A stretch of 64,000 nucleotides of DNA from Pyxicephalus adspersus. Taxonomy: Eukaryota; Chordata; Amphibia; Anura; Pyxicephalidae. A program made the translations under genes and the position numbers. The notes below the pieces were generated by a model. The model was not told where the DNA came from. It was given only the letters and a program-made list of their open reading frames with translations, and did not search any database. This document shows, piece by piece, positions 63,693-64,000 of this stretch. How positions within the stretch are numbered: the stretch's first letter is position 1; the number at the start of each line of letters is the position of its first letter. The stretch spans positions 158,819,142 through 158,883,141 of the forward strand of contig NC_092859.1 in the NCBI RefSeq assembly GCF_032062135.1, in the 5' to 3' direction.

Positions 63693-63955
63693 CATCACGG
63701 CGGGTTGGTGGTATCCTCATGGCGGGGTGTGGGATCATGGCGGGATCCTCATAGCAGGTAAGTGGGATCCTCACAGCAGGGTGGTAAGATCCCCATGGTG
63801 AGATAGTAGGATCCTAATGGTGGGGTGGCAGGATCCTCATGGCAAGTAAGTGGGATCCTCATGGGGTGATATCCTCACAGTGGGGTGGTAAGATCCCAAC
63901 AGCGGGGTGGCAGGATCCTCAATGCGGGGTGGCAGAATCCTCATGGCCGTGGTAA
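63693..63955 (+). repeat. Degenerate minisatellite of about 22-24 bp
   Basis: Repeated GGATCCTCATGGCGGGGTGG-like units with variable spacing (CAGCAGGGTGGTAAGATCC, TGGTGGGGTGGCAGGATCC). It begins four bases after the MITE end. Confidence 0.8.
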
Positions 63956-64000
63956 CTCTGGGTGGAGGATGGTGAACCTGTGGCATCCAAGAACAGGAAA

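Overview
This window is vertebrate nuclear DNA, most likely from a frog (Anura). The evidence is spliced genes with GT-AG introns, many non-LTR, Tc1/mariner and hAT-like repeats, tRNA-headed SINEs, and runs of N marking assembly gaps. The repeat tails ending in TATAAAT plus a TAA-rich run are ones I associate with anuran genomes; the species itself cannot be read from the sequence. There is no bacterial, phage, CRISPR or operon-like content.

Two protein genes are supported and they face each other tail to tail. On the + strand, 6067-17151 holds nine coding exons of pax8, the paired-box transcription factor of thyroid, kidney and ear development. They cover the whole paired domain from its second turn to the C-terminus. 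The exon with the start codon is not visible. On the - strand, 31135-58534 holds fourteen coding exons of psd4 (EFA6B), a Sec7/PH-domain exchange factor for ARF6. They run from the N-terminal exon at 57590-58534 to the stop at 31135. All internal exon phases agree with each other. The one break is a short exon expected between 40886 and 43195, at the end of the Sec7 domain, which I could not find. The PAX8/PSD4 neighbour pair, in the same convergent orientation, is also the human arrangement, and this supports both gene calls.

Layout: 1-6066 is upstream or intronic sequence with one gap. 6067-17151 is pax8, with two intronic minisatellites. 17152 to about 18590 is the pax8 3' untranslated region. 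From there to about 30965 is intergenic, with two decayed Tc1 copies, a transposon-derived 40-bp minisatellite and LINE/SINE tails. 30966-58668 is psd4, whose introns are heavily invaded by repeats. 58669-64000 is upstream of the known psd4 exons and carries repeats, minisatellites and a large gap.

The clearest observations beyond gene calling are these. The pax8 activation-domain exon that is alternatively spliced in human is absent. A roughly 165-bp hAT-like MITE is present in 18 full or partial copies, all right of 23.8 kb. Two hAT-type elements are inserted back to back at one 8-bp target. A 155-bp stretch is perfectly duplicated inside psd4, ending in diverged SINEs. A minisatellite has grown out of a Tc1 transposase reading frame. 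I see no wholly new biological system.
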